The notes: generated from the sequence alone by a model not told the origin. Shown: positions 9,427-18,753, numbered from the stretch's first letter. The stretch: DNA of 64,000 bases from Leptolyngbya sp. FACHB-321 (GCF_014695975.1 NZ_JACJPI010000045.1:1-64000), one strand, 5' to 3'. Numbers and translations are program-made.

Positions 9427-10230
9427 CTACTTTGTAGCGACTACTGCTAGATTCCAGGCAAACCGCTTTGTGAATGGTAAAGCTTTTAAGGCGCGATCGA
9501 GAGTTTCGAGACGCTCATAGCTAGGCTTCAAGCGCTCGTGCTCCAGGATGATTTTTTTCCAGTAGCGTTCCTCGTTTGGGTTCACCTTTTCAATCAGATA
9601 AAAGCGTAGGAAGATCCAGAGGCTTGCCAGCCAGAAGGTATCGTAGTAGGTTTCGGCAAAGCGCGACTGCACGAAGTTAACAAGATTAATATCAAGCGGT
9701 GTTTCGTCCTCTGTCCGTACTTTTGTGGCAATGCGTCGATAGACATTGATGACCGGGTTGTGCTTCAGCGGGTCCCAAAAACAGGCTTTGCCGCCCGGTT
9801 TTAGAATGCGATGCATTTCCTGAATAGCAAGGCGGGGATCGGGAATATGGTGCAGCAGATTCGAGGCATACACAATGTCAAAGGTGTTGTCAGGGAAATC
9901 GATCGCCATCGCATTTACCACTCGCCCCTCGACTTCTACTTGATTAGCAGCGGCTAATTTAAGTGCCACATCCACCATTCCCGGTGAGTAGTCAGCCGCA
10001 ACACAGCGTGCCCCTTTCGTCGCAAAGTACACGCTGTTTTCGCCTGCGCCACAGCCTAAATCAAGTAAATATTTACCATCCAAAGCGCCAAGCTGACTGA
10101 GAATAAAGCGGTTTTCGGGAGCGGTGCAGGCTTCAAAATAGTCCGCCACACAAATGCCATCTACGTCAATCACAGCCGCCCACTGATCGTGAAACTGCTG
10201 CTCTTTTTGGAGAATTTTGTCTTGCGTCAT
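9427..10230 (-). CDS. Class I SAM-dependent methyltransferase
   Basis: A 267-residue soluble enzyme. Motif I (LLDLGCGAGENSVYFA, about residues 55-70) binds S-adenosylmethionine. Motif II-like ADYSPGMVDVA and motif III-like IVYASNLLHHIPD follow, then LKPGGKACFWDPL, giving a Methyltransf_11-type core. The C-terminal 90 residues are rich in aromatics (FAETYYDTFWLASLWIFLRFYL), which may bind a lipid or hydrophobic substrate, but this is speculation. The acceptor molecule is unknown. It is the upstream gene of a probable two-gene unit with the sugar-type permease (8-base gap). Confidence 0.85.
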   Translation of the reverse strand: MTQDKILQKEQQFHDQWAAVIDVDGICVADYFEACTAPENRFILSQLGALDGKYLLDLGCGAGENSVYFATKGARCVAADYSPGMVDVALKLAAANQVEVEGRVVNAMAIDFPDNTFDIVYASNLLHHIPDPRLAIQEMHRILKPGGKACFWDPLKHNPVINVYRRIATKVRTEDETPLDINLVNFVQSRFAETYYDTFWLASLWIFLRFYLIEKVNPNEERYWKKIILEHERLKPSYERLETLDRALKALPFTKRFAWNLAVVATK

Positions 10231-10389
10231 GGTCTATGTACGACAGCGATCGGCTAAGTTAATGATGTGACTACATCACGTTAGCAGGTAATCTATGCCG
10301 TCAACTGTGGCTGCTGTGATCCTGATGGCTGCACAGCCTACTTGCCCAGGATAATTTCTTCGGTTGGAATGTTCTTAAGGACAGGCAAT

Positions 10390-10854
10390 CTATGGGTTGA
10401 CGCGTTCGGTGTAGCCTGCTTTCACCCAACCTTCACGACCGCTCTCTTCCAATCTCACTCGCTGCCATTCTCCATCGGAGCTATCTTCTAGCACTGTAAT
10501 GCGTGTATTGACAGCCACACCACCGATACGAGCCGAATCTTGACTGGCGCTTTCCCGCAAGTTTAAACCCTGTGAAAGCGTAATGCGGGCACGGTAGCCA
10601 GCCGCTTCAGTAGGTTGGGGTGAGGGTGAAGGGGTGACGCTAGGCTTTGGCGAGGATTTTGTGGCAGGTTTAGCTGCTGCTGTCGGTTGCAGCTTTGCTT
10701 TGGCACCAGGATTATCATTTGGAAAGGTCGGTTTAGGCGGTGGTGCTGTGAACTGAGCAATGACGTGCTGGGCAGCAAAAAAGCACCCGCTGACAATCAG
10801 GGCGATCGCCAGCAAAACGCCACTCAACAACTTCGTTAAATTCCCCCAACTCAT
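10390..10854 (-). CDS. SH3-domain lipoprotein
   Basis: A protein of 154 residues with a lipoprotein signal: a hydrophobic stretch ends in LIVSGC, a good lipobox with Cys24 as the lipid-modified residue. A Pro/Lys/Ala/Ser-rich linker (about 40-85) leads to a C-terminal bacterial SH3 domain (about 90-154) with LRESASQDSARIGGV...ITVLEDSSDGEWQRVRL and GWVKAGY. Such domains bind cell-wall peptides. The chosen ATG at 10854 has GAGGAAGG a few bases upstream; an earlier in-frame ATG at 10875 is less well placed. It lies downstream of ycf46 on the same strand, 42 bases away, and may be transcribed with it. Confidence 0.78.
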   Translation of the reverse strand: MSWGNLTKLLSGVLLAIALIVSGCFFAAQHVIAQFTAPPPKPTFPNDNPGAKAKLQPTAAAKPATKSSPKPSVTPSPSPQPTEAAGYRARITLSQGLNLRESASQDSARIGGVAVNTRITVLEDSSDGEWQRVRLEESGREGWVKAGYTERVNP

Positions 10855-10896
10855 AGCCTTCCTCAGAACTACCATGCTGCAGAATTGTAGCGTTTG

Positions 10897-12420
10897 TTAG
10901 TCAGGTTGATGCATTTGTCGCTGAATACGGTTGCTCAGGCTACTGTGCCGTGATGCAAGGCGTGCTTTTCCTGCTGCTGCCCACTCTTGCAAAAATTGAA
11001 TTTGTTCTTGAGCAGTACGAGCAAGTGGCACAATCTGGCTGGCAGCTTCTAAAACATCTTCGGTGGTGAAGTCTCGGTTCTGGCTAAAGCCCAGGTGCAT
11101 TGCCTCAATGAGCGTCTGTTCAATTTCTGCCCCCGAGAAATCAGGGGTTTCATACGCGAGACGCTCCATGTCATAGGCTTTTAAGTTAGGAAGCCGCAGC
11201 CGCGACAGATGCACTGCAAAAATCTCCTGCCGTTCTTCCTGGCTGGGCAAGCCGACAAAAAAGATCTCGTCAAACCGTCCTTTTCGCAGCATCTCGGCGG
11301 GTAAAGATTGAATGTTGTTTGCAGTAGCAACTACAAAAACAGGCGTAGTCTTTTCGGCAAGCCAGGTGATGAAGGTGCCAAACACACGACTGGTCGTGCC
11401 AGCATCACCTCTGCCATCGACCCCAGCAAACGCTTTGTCAATTTCATCAATCCATAGAATGCATGGCGCAAGCGCTTCTGCTAACTGAATCATTTGGCGA
11501 GTGCGAGACTCCGATTCACCAACCAAGCCAGCAAACAACCGCCCAACATCTAAACGCAGAAGCGGTAAGTGCCAGTGATGGGCGATCGCCTTCGCGGTTA
11601 AGGACTTGCCCGTACCCTGAATGCCAACCAGTAGTAGCCCTCTGGGATGAGGCAAGCCATACTGTCGCGCCCGTTCAGAAAAGGCACCTCCGCGACGTAG
11701 CAGCCAATCTTTCAAGTTATCCAAACCACCAATGTCAGAAATGTTGGCAGTAGTGGGATAAAAATCGAGGATTTGGGTTTGGCGAATGGTCTGCCGCTTT
11801 TCTTCTAAAATCAGCTCTACATCTTCAGGGCGAAGTTCGCCGTGGGTTGCGATCGCCTTTGCTAGCACACGCCGAATCCGCTCCATTGACAAGCCCTGGC
11901 AGGAACGCACTAACTCATCCAAAACTCGATTCTCGAGCGATCGTCCAGTTGCTGCAAGTAGACGCTCAACCTCAACTTGAATTTCAGCAGGGGCAGGTAG
12001 TGGAAACTCTAGAACTGTCAGCACTTCGCTGAGTTCATCAGGGATCGTCAGTTGGGACGATAGAATCACAATGTTCTTGGGCTGTGACTTCAGCAACCGT
12101 GCCAAGTTACGCAACTTGCGCGAAATTGCCACATCTTCTAGAAAGCGGTGAAAGTCTCGTAGAATAAAGACCGCTGCCGCTGTTGCTGGAAGTTTCTCGA
12201 CAAATTCTAGCGCTTGCAATGGGTTGCGCTTACCAAAGCCAGCATCGTTAGGATTGCCCTGATAGCCATCCACAAAATCCCAAATATAGACAGCGCGATT
12301 GCCCTGCTGTTTGGCAGAGTGGGCGATCGCAACCTCCAACCGCTCTTCTTCGCGAGTGGGGATATAAATCAGCGGATACCGTGCCCGCAGCAACAATTCA
12401 AATTCATCGCTGAAGCTCAT
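10897..12420 (-). CDS. ycf46: Ycf46-like AAA+ ATPase
   Basis: A 507-residue AAA+ ATPase of the cyanobacterial and plastid Ycf46 type. The N-terminal third (SFSDEFELLLRARYPLIYIPTREEERLE) is a degenerate ATPase-like domain. The C-terminal AAA domain has Walker A GIQGTGKS, Walker B CILWIDEIDKAF, a sensor-1 Asn in VVATANN and an arginine-finger region near EMLRKGRFDEIF. A Synechocystis homologue has been linked to carbon-dioxide acclimation, but the molecular role is unsettled. It sits in the conserved order behind the DUF177 gene. The start at 12420 (MSFSDEF) matches the family; a start at 12444 would add eight residues. Confidence 0.88.
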   Translation of the reverse strand: MSFSDEFELLLRARYPLIYIPTREEERLEVAIAHSAKQQGNRAVYIWDFVDGYQGNPNDAGFGKRNPLQALEFVEKLPATAAAVFILRDFHRFLEDVAISRKLRNLARLLKSQPKNIVILSSQLTIPDELSEVLTVLEFPLPAPAEIQVEVERLLAATGRSLENRVLDELVRSCQGLSMERIRRVLAKAIATHGELRPEDVELILEEKRQTIRQTQILDFYPTTANISDIGGLDNLKDWLLRRGGAFSERARQYGLPHPRGLLLVGIQGTGKSLTAKAIAHHWHLPLLRLDVGRLFAGLVGESESRTRQMIQLAEALAPCILWIDEIDKAFAGVDGRGDAGTTSRVFGTFITWLAEKTTPVFVVATANNIQSLPAEMLRKGRFDEIFFVGLPSQEERQEIFAVHLSRLRLPNLKAYDMERLAYETPDFSGAEIEQTLIEAMHLGFSQNRDFTTEDVLEAASQIVPLARTAQEQIQFLQEWAAAGKARLASRHSSLSNRIQRQMHQPD

Positions 12421-12500
12421 GACAGACCCACTAAACAGTGCCAATTAAAATGCCAATTAAACAGGGTACCAACCTGCTTTAACTTAGCGCGTTTACTTTA

Positions 12501-13007
12501 TTAATTGCGAAGTTGATTTTTAAGCGATTCTAGAGGAGCCCAGCGGCGATCGACCGATGGCGCAGGTGCATTGGTGCCCGACAACTCTATACCTGTACAG
12601 GCTTGGTCGCAGAGTTGCCGCTGTGGAAGTTCCAGGCACAACTGTTCGTAAAGCCAGGTTGCGGGTTCAAAGTAACCTTTGGGCGGCAAGGTCTCAACCA
12701 AATCCTCCGGATCGATATCTTGGTCAAGTGGCAATGCTTCAGCTAAATCAGCGGTTTCATCCAGCCAGATCAGTTCAGATGGGGCGATCGACAGCCGGTA
12801 ATTGTATTGTTGCAAGCAGCGATGGCACACAAGAGTCACAATCGTGTCTGCAAACGCAGACACCTCAAGGTAGTTTCCCTGATGCGTCACTCTAAGCTGC
12901 CCTTGTACTGGAGTAAGAGTTTCTAACCCCGGAATTGCTTCACTAAAGTCAATCACCTCAGTCTGTTGCGGCGCTTTTGTCAACTGTGGAATGTAAATAG
13001 CGTCCAT
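12501..13007 (-). CDS. YceD / DUF177 family protein
   Basis: A 168-residue soluble protein of the DUF177 (YceD) family, which bacterial and plant studies link to 23S rRNA accumulation. The hallmark CxxC pair is in VTLVCHRCLQQY, and a second Cys group is in LCLELPQRQLCDQACTG near the C terminus, where the family usually carries C-x6-C-x3-C. The acidic middle (DQDIDPEDLVE) and the closing RWAPLESLKNQL are as expected. It lies between khpB and ycf46 in the conserved cluster, with about 110 bases to khpB. The ribosomal role is inferred from family and from linkage with rpmH. Confidence 0.85.
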   Translation of the reverse strand: MDAIYIPQLTKAPQQTEVIDFSEAIPGLETLTPVQGQLRVTHQGNYLEVSAFADTIVTLVCHRCLQQYNYRLSIAPSELIWLDETADLAEALPLDQDIDPEDLVETLPPKGYFEPATWLYEQLCLELPQRQLCDQACTGIELSGTNAPAPSVDRRWAPLESLKNQLRN

Positions 13008-13125
13008 CTGTTTTACTCCCTTCTCTCAACGCGGTTTTCCACGGAGTCAGTTAGCGCTGTCTTTACCAACGCAAAACTGTATGTTTCTCAGCCTTTTCGA
13101 ACCACAGGCAGCGAATCGCGCCACA

Positions 13126-13617
13126 CTAGCTTTGCAAGGGGCGAATCACCAGCCTCCGATCAGGTTCCTGTCCACGACTGAAGGTTTCCAGATCTCCGTA
13201 TTCCTTCAGCATTGTATGTACCTGACGACGTTCAGCCGATGAAAGTGACTTAAGTTCAAACTCTTCACCGCTTTCCCGCGCATCAGTCGCTGCCTGTTCA
13301 GCAAGGGCTTTAAGTTCAGCATAGCGACGCAGTCGATAACCTGCCAACTCAACTGTAAAAGCCTGCTGCTGCTCACGCTCCTGACTCAAGTTCAAAATAG
13401 CGTTCGTCAAGTACTGAATTGAATCCAGTACAGAGCCACCGGCTCCCGTAAGAATTTGTATCTGTTCGGGCAGCAGCGTTGCCTCATTGATAGTCAGCCA
13501 GCAACTCTCCTCAGCAAAGTTTGCATTCATTTCAGCTGTCACATCTGAGCTAAGACCAGACAGACGCAAGAGGGTTTCTAACCATTGCTGTCCACGCTGC
13601 ATTTGATCAACATCCAC
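13126..13617 (-). CDS. khpB: KhpB/Jag-type KH and R3H RNA-binding protein
   Basis: An RNA-binding protein with a KH domain (about residues 10-95, with LLPEQIQILTGAGGSVLDSIQYLTNAIL in place of the GxxG loop region) and a C-terminal R3H domain (about 100-160, LKSLSSAERRQVHTMLKEY). In other bacteria KhpB/Jag binds many mRNAs and affects cell-wall growth. The frame stays open into yidC, but a GTG at 13617 is preceded by GAGGTG just behind the yidC stop, giving VDVDQMQRGQQWLE as in relatives; the ATG at 13602 is the alternative. The gene directly follows yidC, as is usual. Confidence 0.85.
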   Translation of the reverse strand: MDVDQMQRGQQWLETLLRLSGLSSDVTAEMNANFAEESCWLTINEATLLPEQIQILTGAGGSVLDSIQYLTNAILNLSQEREQQQAFTVELAGYRLRRYAELKALAEQAATDARESGEEFELKSLSSAERRQVHTMLKEYGDLETFSRGQEPDRRLVIRPLQS

Positions 13618-13627
13618 TGGCAGCACC

Positions 13628-15025
13628 TCAAGCTTCTTTTTCGGACGGTTCTGCTGTTGGCAAAACGTCTTCGCTCTCATCAACTGCGGCACTCTTGAGT
13701 TCTACGGTTGACTCAGAGTGAGCAGTCTTAGGCTCAGAACGGTTGACTTTAGATGCTGTACTTACCTTCTCAGGAATCACTTCAACCTTAACGTCTTTCG
13801 ACTTCGCCTCTCTAACTTTAGGTTCCTTCGTTTTAGATTCTTTCGCCTTGGCTTTTGGCTCCGAACCCTTCTTAGAAAGCTTAGCTTCAGCGTCTTTCTT
13901 CGTTCGACCTGGTTCAAACGGTAGAACAGCTGCTTTACTTTCGATCGCCTTTTCCTCAGCCTCTACTAGCTTTTGGATCTCTTCGGGCAGCGGTTCGCGA
14001 GACAGAATGAAGGTCTGAGCTGTTTGAAAAACGTTGGCGATCGTCATGTACATCAGCACCCCAGCAGGCAAGGGGAACCAGAAGAACATACCTGAGAACA
14101 GTACAGGCGTAATCTTGTTGATGGTTTCTTGCTGTGGGTTAGCGTTGGCACTCTTGCCCTGACCCGAAAGCAACTGGTTGACATAGAGACTGAGACCGAA
14201 GAACACGATCATGCCCACAATGTCCCAATGAATGACACCATCCGGATCGATCGCGCCAACCCGCCCAAGCTTGTCGATAAACAGAAAGCCCTTATTAGCT
14301 GCCAAACCCGGAACTAGGCTCTTGATCGTCACATCACCTGGCTGTAAGGCTTCGATCGTGCCATCGTCGTTCAGCTTGACTCTTTCAGCACCGCTTGCTA
14401 CTTCAAAACGGGGCGATAGTTTCGTGTCAGGATATTCTTCCAAAAGCGACTGTAACGACTTGCCTTCAACCGTTTGAAAGTCCACTTTCGTTTTTTCACC
14501 AACAGCTAGTTTGTTACCACCTGGGAGCACGGCTGTGATAGGTGCATGAACGCCGTCAGAAACATAAATATTTTGTGGCGCAGTCGCAAAAGCCTGAGGT
14601 TGAATTTGCTCAACCTGCTCTTTCGGCAAAATCTGGAGGTTGATGGAGTAAGGCACATCTGAGAAGGGTGATCCTCGCAGTGTGGCAAACAGAGCAAATA
14701 GAATGGGCATTTGAAACAGGAGTGGCAGGCATCCAGCTAGTGGATTGCCAAACTCCTTCATGACCTTGCCCATTTCCTCTTGCTGTTTCGCAGGATCATC
14801 CTTGTAGCGATCGCGGATTTCCTGCTGGCGCTTCTGCATCACAGGCTGAACGACCTTCATGCGGCGCATACTTCGGATTGAGCCAGCACTTAATGGATAG
14901 AGTGCAAAGCGAATAACCAGGGTCAGAGAGACAATAGCTAATCCGTAGCTTGGAACGATCCCGTAGAAAAAATCCAGGATCGGCAGCATTATATTGTTGG
15001 AAATAAACCCAATACCAAAGTCCAT
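13628..15025 (-). CDS. yidC: YidC/Oxa1 membrane protein insertase
   Basis: A 465-residue insertase that places proteins into the cytoplasmic and thylakoid membranes. Membrane helices are visible at about 20-42 ([19 protein letters not shown]), 98-115 ([19 protein letters not shown]), 270-290 and 315-345. The conserved positively charged region [19 protein letters not shown] and the helix-2 LP.L.QMPI.FALF pattern are present. The long C-terminal tail (about 370-465) is very rich in Lys, Glu and Ser, as in other cyanobacterial forms that contact ribosomes. A large loop between helices 2 and 3 (about 120-265) carries a periplasmic-type insert. It lies in the rpmH-rnpA-PH-yidC-khpB order. Confidence 0.95.
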   Translation of the reverse strand: MDFGIGFISNNIMLPILDFFYGIVPSYGLAIVSLTLVIRFALYPLSAGSIRSMRRMKVVQPVMQKRQQEIRDRYKDDPAKQQEEMGKVMKEFGNPLAGCLPLLFQMPILFALFATLRGSPFSDVPYSINLQILPKEQVEQIQPQAFATAPQNIYVSDGVHAPITAVLPGGNKLAVGEKTKVDFQTVEGKSLQSLLEEYPDTKLSPRFEVASGAERVKLNDDGTIEALQPGDVTIKSLVPGLAANKGFLFIDKLGRVGAIDPDGVIHWDIVGMIVFFGLSLYVNQLLSGQGKSANANPQQETINKITPVLFSGMFFWFPLPAGVLMYMTIANVFQTAQTFILSREPLPEEIQKLVEAEEKAIESKAAVLPFEPGRTKKDAEAKLSKKGSEPKAKAKESKTKEPKVREAKSKDVKVEVIPEKVSTASKVNRSEPKTAHSESTVELKSAAVDESEDVLPTAEPSEKEA

Positions 15026-15163
15026 GCGCCGAATGTAGCCTCTCGTACGTTGTGCAGTTTGAATTTCAAGTGTAGCTAATCTTAGCCAGCATACCTATAG
15101 GCAGATGCAAGAAACGCTAGCGCCCGCTGGATACCATACCAACTGACACGATCGCCTCCTGCA

Positions 15164-15562
15164 CTAGCTCTTGCTACCTAGTGCCCCACTTGCAGCCTGA
15201 GCTCTGGGTGTTAGCTTCTCGTTAATGTAATCGTACGTCGCTCGAAAGTTAGGCATTGAGCGTAGTTCGATACGGCTACCATCTTTCAGCGTGAGCACCA
15301 TATCGCCCCACAGCCCTAAGCCACGAGGAACCGTTACTACTTTGGCAATTTCAGAATAGATGATGTCTGCGCGATCGCGTCCCATCCAGCCGCCAATTAC
15401 AGAAATCCGCCGACTGGTAATGCGATAGCGCAGCCAAAAAGCTCTCACGATGGAACCAACCGTAAGTGGCAAGCAAATCACCGTAAAGCCCAAAAGTAAG
15501 TTGAAAATGAGATCTCCTACATGAGGACCGCCCTCGTAGTAGATATCTTCGCTAATCCCCAT
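15164..15562 (-). CDS. PH-domain membrane protein (YdbS-like)
   Basis: A 132-residue protein with one hydrophobic stretch of about 30 residues (LIFNLLLGFTVICLPLTVGSIV) followed by a bacterial PH domain (about 45-115: YRITSRRISVIGGWMGRDRADIIYSEIAKVVTVPRGLGLWGDMVLTL). Its start overlaps the end of rnpA by 11 bases, so the two are translationally close. This small PH protein is a regular member of the rnpA-yidC cluster in cyanobacteria. The role is unknown; a membrane-anchored cytosolic binding domain is the reasonable reading. Confidence 0.82.
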   Translation of the reverse strand: MGISEDIYYEGGPHVGDLIFNLLLGFTVICLPLTVGSIVRAFWLRYRITSRRISVIGGWMGRDRADIIYSEIAKVVTVPRGLGLWGDMVLTLKDGSRIELRSMPNFRATYDYINEKLTPRAQAASGALGSKS

Positions 15563-15962
15563 CGCATACCTCAGCGTTTATCAGCAACTGCTCTAATTCT
15601 TGCAGAAATTGTCGATAATCGCACTGTGTTGCTTCTGGCTGGACAAGCACAACGATATCCCACCCAACTGGAAACTTCCACAACAACGATCGTGCTGCTA
15701 CCTTTAACCAGCGCTTTAGGCGGTTGCGTACTACAGCGCGCTTGCTCACTTTTAGGCTGATCGAGATCCCTACCCGCGTAGGTGCTGCCGATGCAGTCTC
15801 AGGCGTTGGACGCGTAGAAACATTACCTGATAAAAATTTCTCGCTATGCAGTTGTTGCAATGCAAGTAATGTCAGATGCCTACTCTTCCGCCGAATACCT
15901 CTGCGATAAACAGCATTAAAGTCCTGTCTAGACCGGAGACGATTTACTTTGGATAGCGCCAC
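15552..15962 (-). CDS. rnpA: Ribonuclease P protein component
   Basis: A 136-residue basic protein that binds the RNase P RNA and helps remove 5' leaders from tRNA precursors. It begins LSKVNRLRSRQDFNAVYRRGIRR and has the RNR signature as RVGISISLKVSKRAVVRNRLKRWLKVAAR at about 64-92. It is preceded 24 bases upstream by rpmH, the classical bacterial arrangement, and overlaps the PH-domain gene by 11 bases. A 15-residue insertion (SGNVSTRPTPETASA) before the signature is typical of cyanobacterial forms. Confidence 0.95.
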   Translation of the reverse strand: MALSKVNRLRSRQDFNAVYRRGIRRKSRHLTLLALQQLHSEKFLSGNVSTRPTPETASAAPTRVGISISLKVSKRAVVRNRLKRWLKVAARSLLWKFPVGWDIVVLVQPEATQCDYRQFLQELEQLLINAEVCDGD

Positions 15963-15986
15963 GTCCTAGACCCCAGAATAATGGGA

Positions 15987-16127
15987 TTAGGCAGCAGCTA
16001 GACGAATACGCCCTTTTGTTCTGCGTGCTTTGATAACGCGTCGCCCGGTTGCAGTACGCATACGAGCGCGGAAACCAGAGGTGCGTTTGCGTTTGCGACT
16101 GGTGCCGCCTAAAGTCCGTTTTGTCAT
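15987..16127 (-). CDS. rpmH: 50S ribosomal protein L34
   Basis: A 46-codon frame on the minus strand encodes a very basic peptide starting [19 protein letters not shown], with [21 protein letters not shown] behind it. These are the hallmark sequences of L34 (TLGGT in place of the usual TYQPS is the cyanobacterial and plastid form). It lies directly upstream of rnpA on the same strand, as in most bacteria. L34 is a small structural protein of the large ribosomal subunit. Start ATG at 16125-16127, stop TAA at 15987-15989. Confidence 0.96.
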   Translation of the reverse strand: MTKRTLGGTSRKRKRTSGFRARMRTATGRRVIKARRTKGRIRLAAA

Positions 16128-16283
16128 GGTTGATATTTCCCCAAGTTCCCAGCAGAGGCTCTCAAAGCCACAGCTTTCGATTGTACCACCGCTTTAGTAA
16201 GCTGAAGCACATTCGTCATGATTCAGGTCTAAGTCAGCGATCGTCAATCAGTCGTGATGCTACGTTGAGCCATGTTGAGAGTG

Positions 16284-16835
16284 TTACTGATTGCCGATCG
16301 AAATCACCCAGGTGCCTAGATAACGCAAAAGAGGAGTATCGCCGGGTGAAAGCACCTGACAGTTGAAGTAGTAAACGCCAGCGTCTGGGTTACGCACGTT
16401 GGCAAGCTGAATTTCGACACTACTGCCTGCGGGCACGGGGTCAGTTGGGAAAATCTCGATAAAGTTGTTTTCCTTATTCCAGTTCACTTCTTGTAGCGGC
16501 ACCGCTTTGTTTTTGACGATCACTTCTACATCTTTTGGATCAAATTCCCCTTCAAAGTAATCGGGATAGGCGATCGAAAATTGAGCCACTGCCAGCTTCA
16601 TTTTCTTAGCAGGAAGTCTTAAACGGTAGCGCTCACCAGCAACGTTAGCTCTGCCGCCAAAGTCTAAACGGTAGTTCAGGTTATCTTCACCTTTAACACC
16701 GCCAAAAATAGTGAGACCTGGTAGCCCCTGAGCAAAACTAAGCAGTGGAAGCCCTGTCACTAACACACCTGCGATCGCAAGTCCCGACAGAGCACGTTTA
16801 ACAAAGGATCTAGAAAACATAAGCGGATTACTCAA
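16284..16835 (-). CDS. Secreted DUF2808 protein
   Basis: A 183-residue protein with an N-terminal signal peptide: basic RSFVKRALS, a hydrophobic core LAIAGVLVTGLPLL, and probable cleavage after SFA. The mature part matches DUF2808, a family seen mainly in cyanobacteria: LRLPAKKMKLAVAQFSIAYPDYFEGEFD, VNWNKENNFIEIFPTDPVPAGSSVEIQL and NPDAGVYYFNC. Members are predicted envelope or periplasmic proteins of unknown function. It stands apart from rpmH (156-base gap) and has a long gene-free stretch upstream. Confidence 0.85.
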   Translation of the reverse strand: MSNPLMFSRSFVKRALSGLAIAGVLVTGLPLLSFAQGLPGLTIFGGVKGEDNLNYRLDFGGRANVAGERYRLRLPAKKMKLAVAQFSIAYPDYFEGEFDPKDVEVIVKNKAVPLQEVNWNKENNFIEIFPTDPVPAGSSVEIQLANVRNPDAGVYYFNCQVLSPGDTPLLRYLGTWVISIGNQ

Positions 16836-17589
16836 GTGGCAGAGATTGGTTAACAGTTCGCTAATCTTCGCGCTAAGTAGACTCTATCAGGATTGATGAG
16901 TTAATGACTCATGCGCGTACTCGCTCAGACGACTCAAGACCAGCATTAAGGTCGTCAGTCCTACGCTAAGAGTATGTATCTATAAGCACAGGTCAAGCAG
17001 CTAGACGATGATGACGGCTAAAAGTGCCCTGCCAGGAACGCACCTCGCCTTGCAGTCGTTTGCAACCGTTTATGCTCACAATTAGCTTATGCTTGCAATT
17101 TGTTTGGTCAAGCACCTTTAGCGCTCTGCTTCGTCCTGAATGTAGCCTTGCATCACGAATGAAACCATACGGTTGTCAATGAAACTATACGGTTGTCAGC
17201 TACTTCTTTGGGATAAATGAGCTTCAAAAGAAATCCTCTAGCAGCAAAAATCTTATCTATTAGTGCTTAATCTATAAGTGACAATCATAAGACAAGTTAA
17301 AAAAACGACTGCGCTTTTGAGAATTAACGTAGGATACAGGGTTAGTGCGATCGTTTAGGGTGAGCGCTTGAGTGCTTTGGCGTTGCCGGGTGCATTGGTA
17401 AAATCAGGTGCGCTAGCAACATCTGTGCTGCCAAAAGTCTGTGCTGCCAAAACTGGTGTGCAAAAGTGATACTCAACGGCTGAACGCTTTGGGAGTGGAT
17501 GCACCCCGGTGGCAGTTTCACAGCTTTTCTGCTGCTGAAGCAATGATCAAAACCACTCTTTAACAATCACAGTTTGAAAAGGAGCATTC
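16836..17589. other. 754-base gene-free region upstream of pntA1
   Basis: No convincing coding frame is seen on either strand. It lies between the divergent DUF2808 and transhydrogenase genes, so it should hold both promoters. It contains a perfectly spaced 20-bp tandem repeat (listed separately). A good ribosome site, AAAGGAG, lies a few bases before the pntA1 start at 17590. Confidence 0.5.
17159..17198 (+). repeat. 20-bp tandem repeat, two copies
   Basis: Two adjacent 20-base units (AATGAAACCATACGGTTGTC and AATGAAACTATACGGTTGTC) differ by a single base. They lie about 390 bases before pntA1. The two-turn spacing would place two identical protein-binding faces on one side of the helix, but a binding protein is not known. 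Confidence 0.7.
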
Positions 17590-18750
17590 ATGAAGATCGG
17601 TGTCGCGAAGGAAGTCGAAATGGGAGAGCGTCGCGTTGCGTTAATCCCAGACACTGTAAGCCGGTTGGTCAAGCAGGGGTTAGAAGTTTGGGTAGAAGCA
17701 GGCGCAGGCGAACAGGCATTTTTTGCGGATGCTGCCTACGAAGCCGCAGGAGCAACGATCGTCACCGATACAGCACACTTGTGGCGTGAAGCAGATGTGC
17801 TGCTAAAGGTAAGCCCACCTCGAGAGCGGGCAGATGGGCAACACGAGACGGATTTGCTGCACGAAGGCGCAACGCTCATCAGTTTTCTTGATCCACTGGG
17901 CAATCCAGGTGGCATCAAGCGATTAGCCGATCGCAAAGTGACAGCTTTTGGCATTGAACTGATTCCGCGTACCAGTCGGGCACAAAGCATGGATGCGCTC
18001 TCATCGCAGGCAGGGTTGGCTGGCTACAAGGCGACACTAATTGCAGCAGCAGCACTGCCCAAATTCTTCCCAATGCTGACCACGGCGGCTGGCACAATTG
18101 CGCCTGCCAAAGTGTTTGTTATTGGTGCAGGGGTGGCAGGTTTGCAGGCGATCGCCACTGCCCGTCGCCTCGGTGCGGTTGTAGAAGCCTTTGACATTCG
18201 CCCCGCTGTGAAAGAAGAAGTGCAAAGTTTGGGCGCTAAATTTGTTGAAGTGAAGCTGGAAGAAGAAACTGTGGCAGCGGGTGGCTACGCCAAGGAAGTT
18301 TCGGACGCTGCGAAACAGAAGACTCAGGAGGCGATCGCCGAACACGTCAAACTGTCTGATATTGTCATTACCACGGCTCAGGTGCCCGGACGCAAGGCTC
18401 CCCGGTTAGTCACAGGTGACATGATTGCCCAGATGAAGCCTGGTTCTGTAGTCGTTGATATGGCAGCAGAGCAAGGTGGTAACTGCGAGGGCTCAGAGGC
18501 AGGTAAAGATGTAATTCGCAACGGCGTGACGATTATTGGTCCTACTAATTTGCCGTCCACAATGCCTGTCCACGCTAGCCAGATGTATGCCAAAAACCTC
18601 CTGACGCTGGTGCAGTATCTCATCAAAGATGGCGTACTCATGCTGAATTTTGAGGATGACATTATCAGCGGCACTTGCGTTACTCACGCTGGCGAAGTAA
18701 GAAACCAGCGCGTGCGCGATTTGTTGGGTGAACCTGTGGCAGCCAAATAG
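17590..18750 (+). CDS. pntA: NAD(P) transhydrogenase subunit alpha, part 1 (NAD-binding)
   Basis: A 386-residue cytosolic subunit (PntA1) of the proton-translocating transhydrogenase, which moves hydride from NADH to NADP and uses the proton gradient. The AlaDH/PNT N-terminal domain starts MKIGVAKEVEMGERRVALIPDTV. The NAD-binding Rossmann motif is KVFVIGAGVAGLQAIATARRLGAVVEAFDIRP near residues 175-205, and RSRAQSMDALSSQA is a family signature. In cyanobacteria the alpha subunit is split; the membrane part follows as a separate gene. AAAGGAG is a good ribosome site. First gene of the pntA1-pntA2-pntB operon. Confidence 0.95.
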   Translation: MKIGVAKEVEMGERRVALIPDTVSRLVKQGLEVWVEAGAGEQAFFADAAYEAAGATIVTDTAHLWREADVLLKVSPPRERADGQHETDLLHEGATLISFLDPLGNPGGIKRLADRKVTAFGIELIPRTSRAQSMDALSSQAGLAGYKATLIAAAALPKFFPMLTTAAGTIAPAKVFVIGAGVAGLQAIATARRLGAVVEAFDIRPAVKEEVQSLGAKFVEVKLEEETVAAGGYAKEVSDAAKQKTQEAIAEHVKLSDIVITTAQVPGRKAPRLVTGDMIAQMKPGSVVVDMAAEQGGNCEGSEAGKDVIRNGVTIIGPTNLPSTMPVHASQMYAKNLLTLVQYLIKDGVLMLNFEDDIISGTCVTHAGEVRNQRVRDLLGEPVAAK

Positions 18751-18753
18751 AAA

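Noticed and set aside
17342-17566. Minus-strand frames of 62-74 codons before pntA1
   Set aside because: They overlap each other in different frames, have no conserved motif and lie in the promoter region of the transhydrogenase operon.
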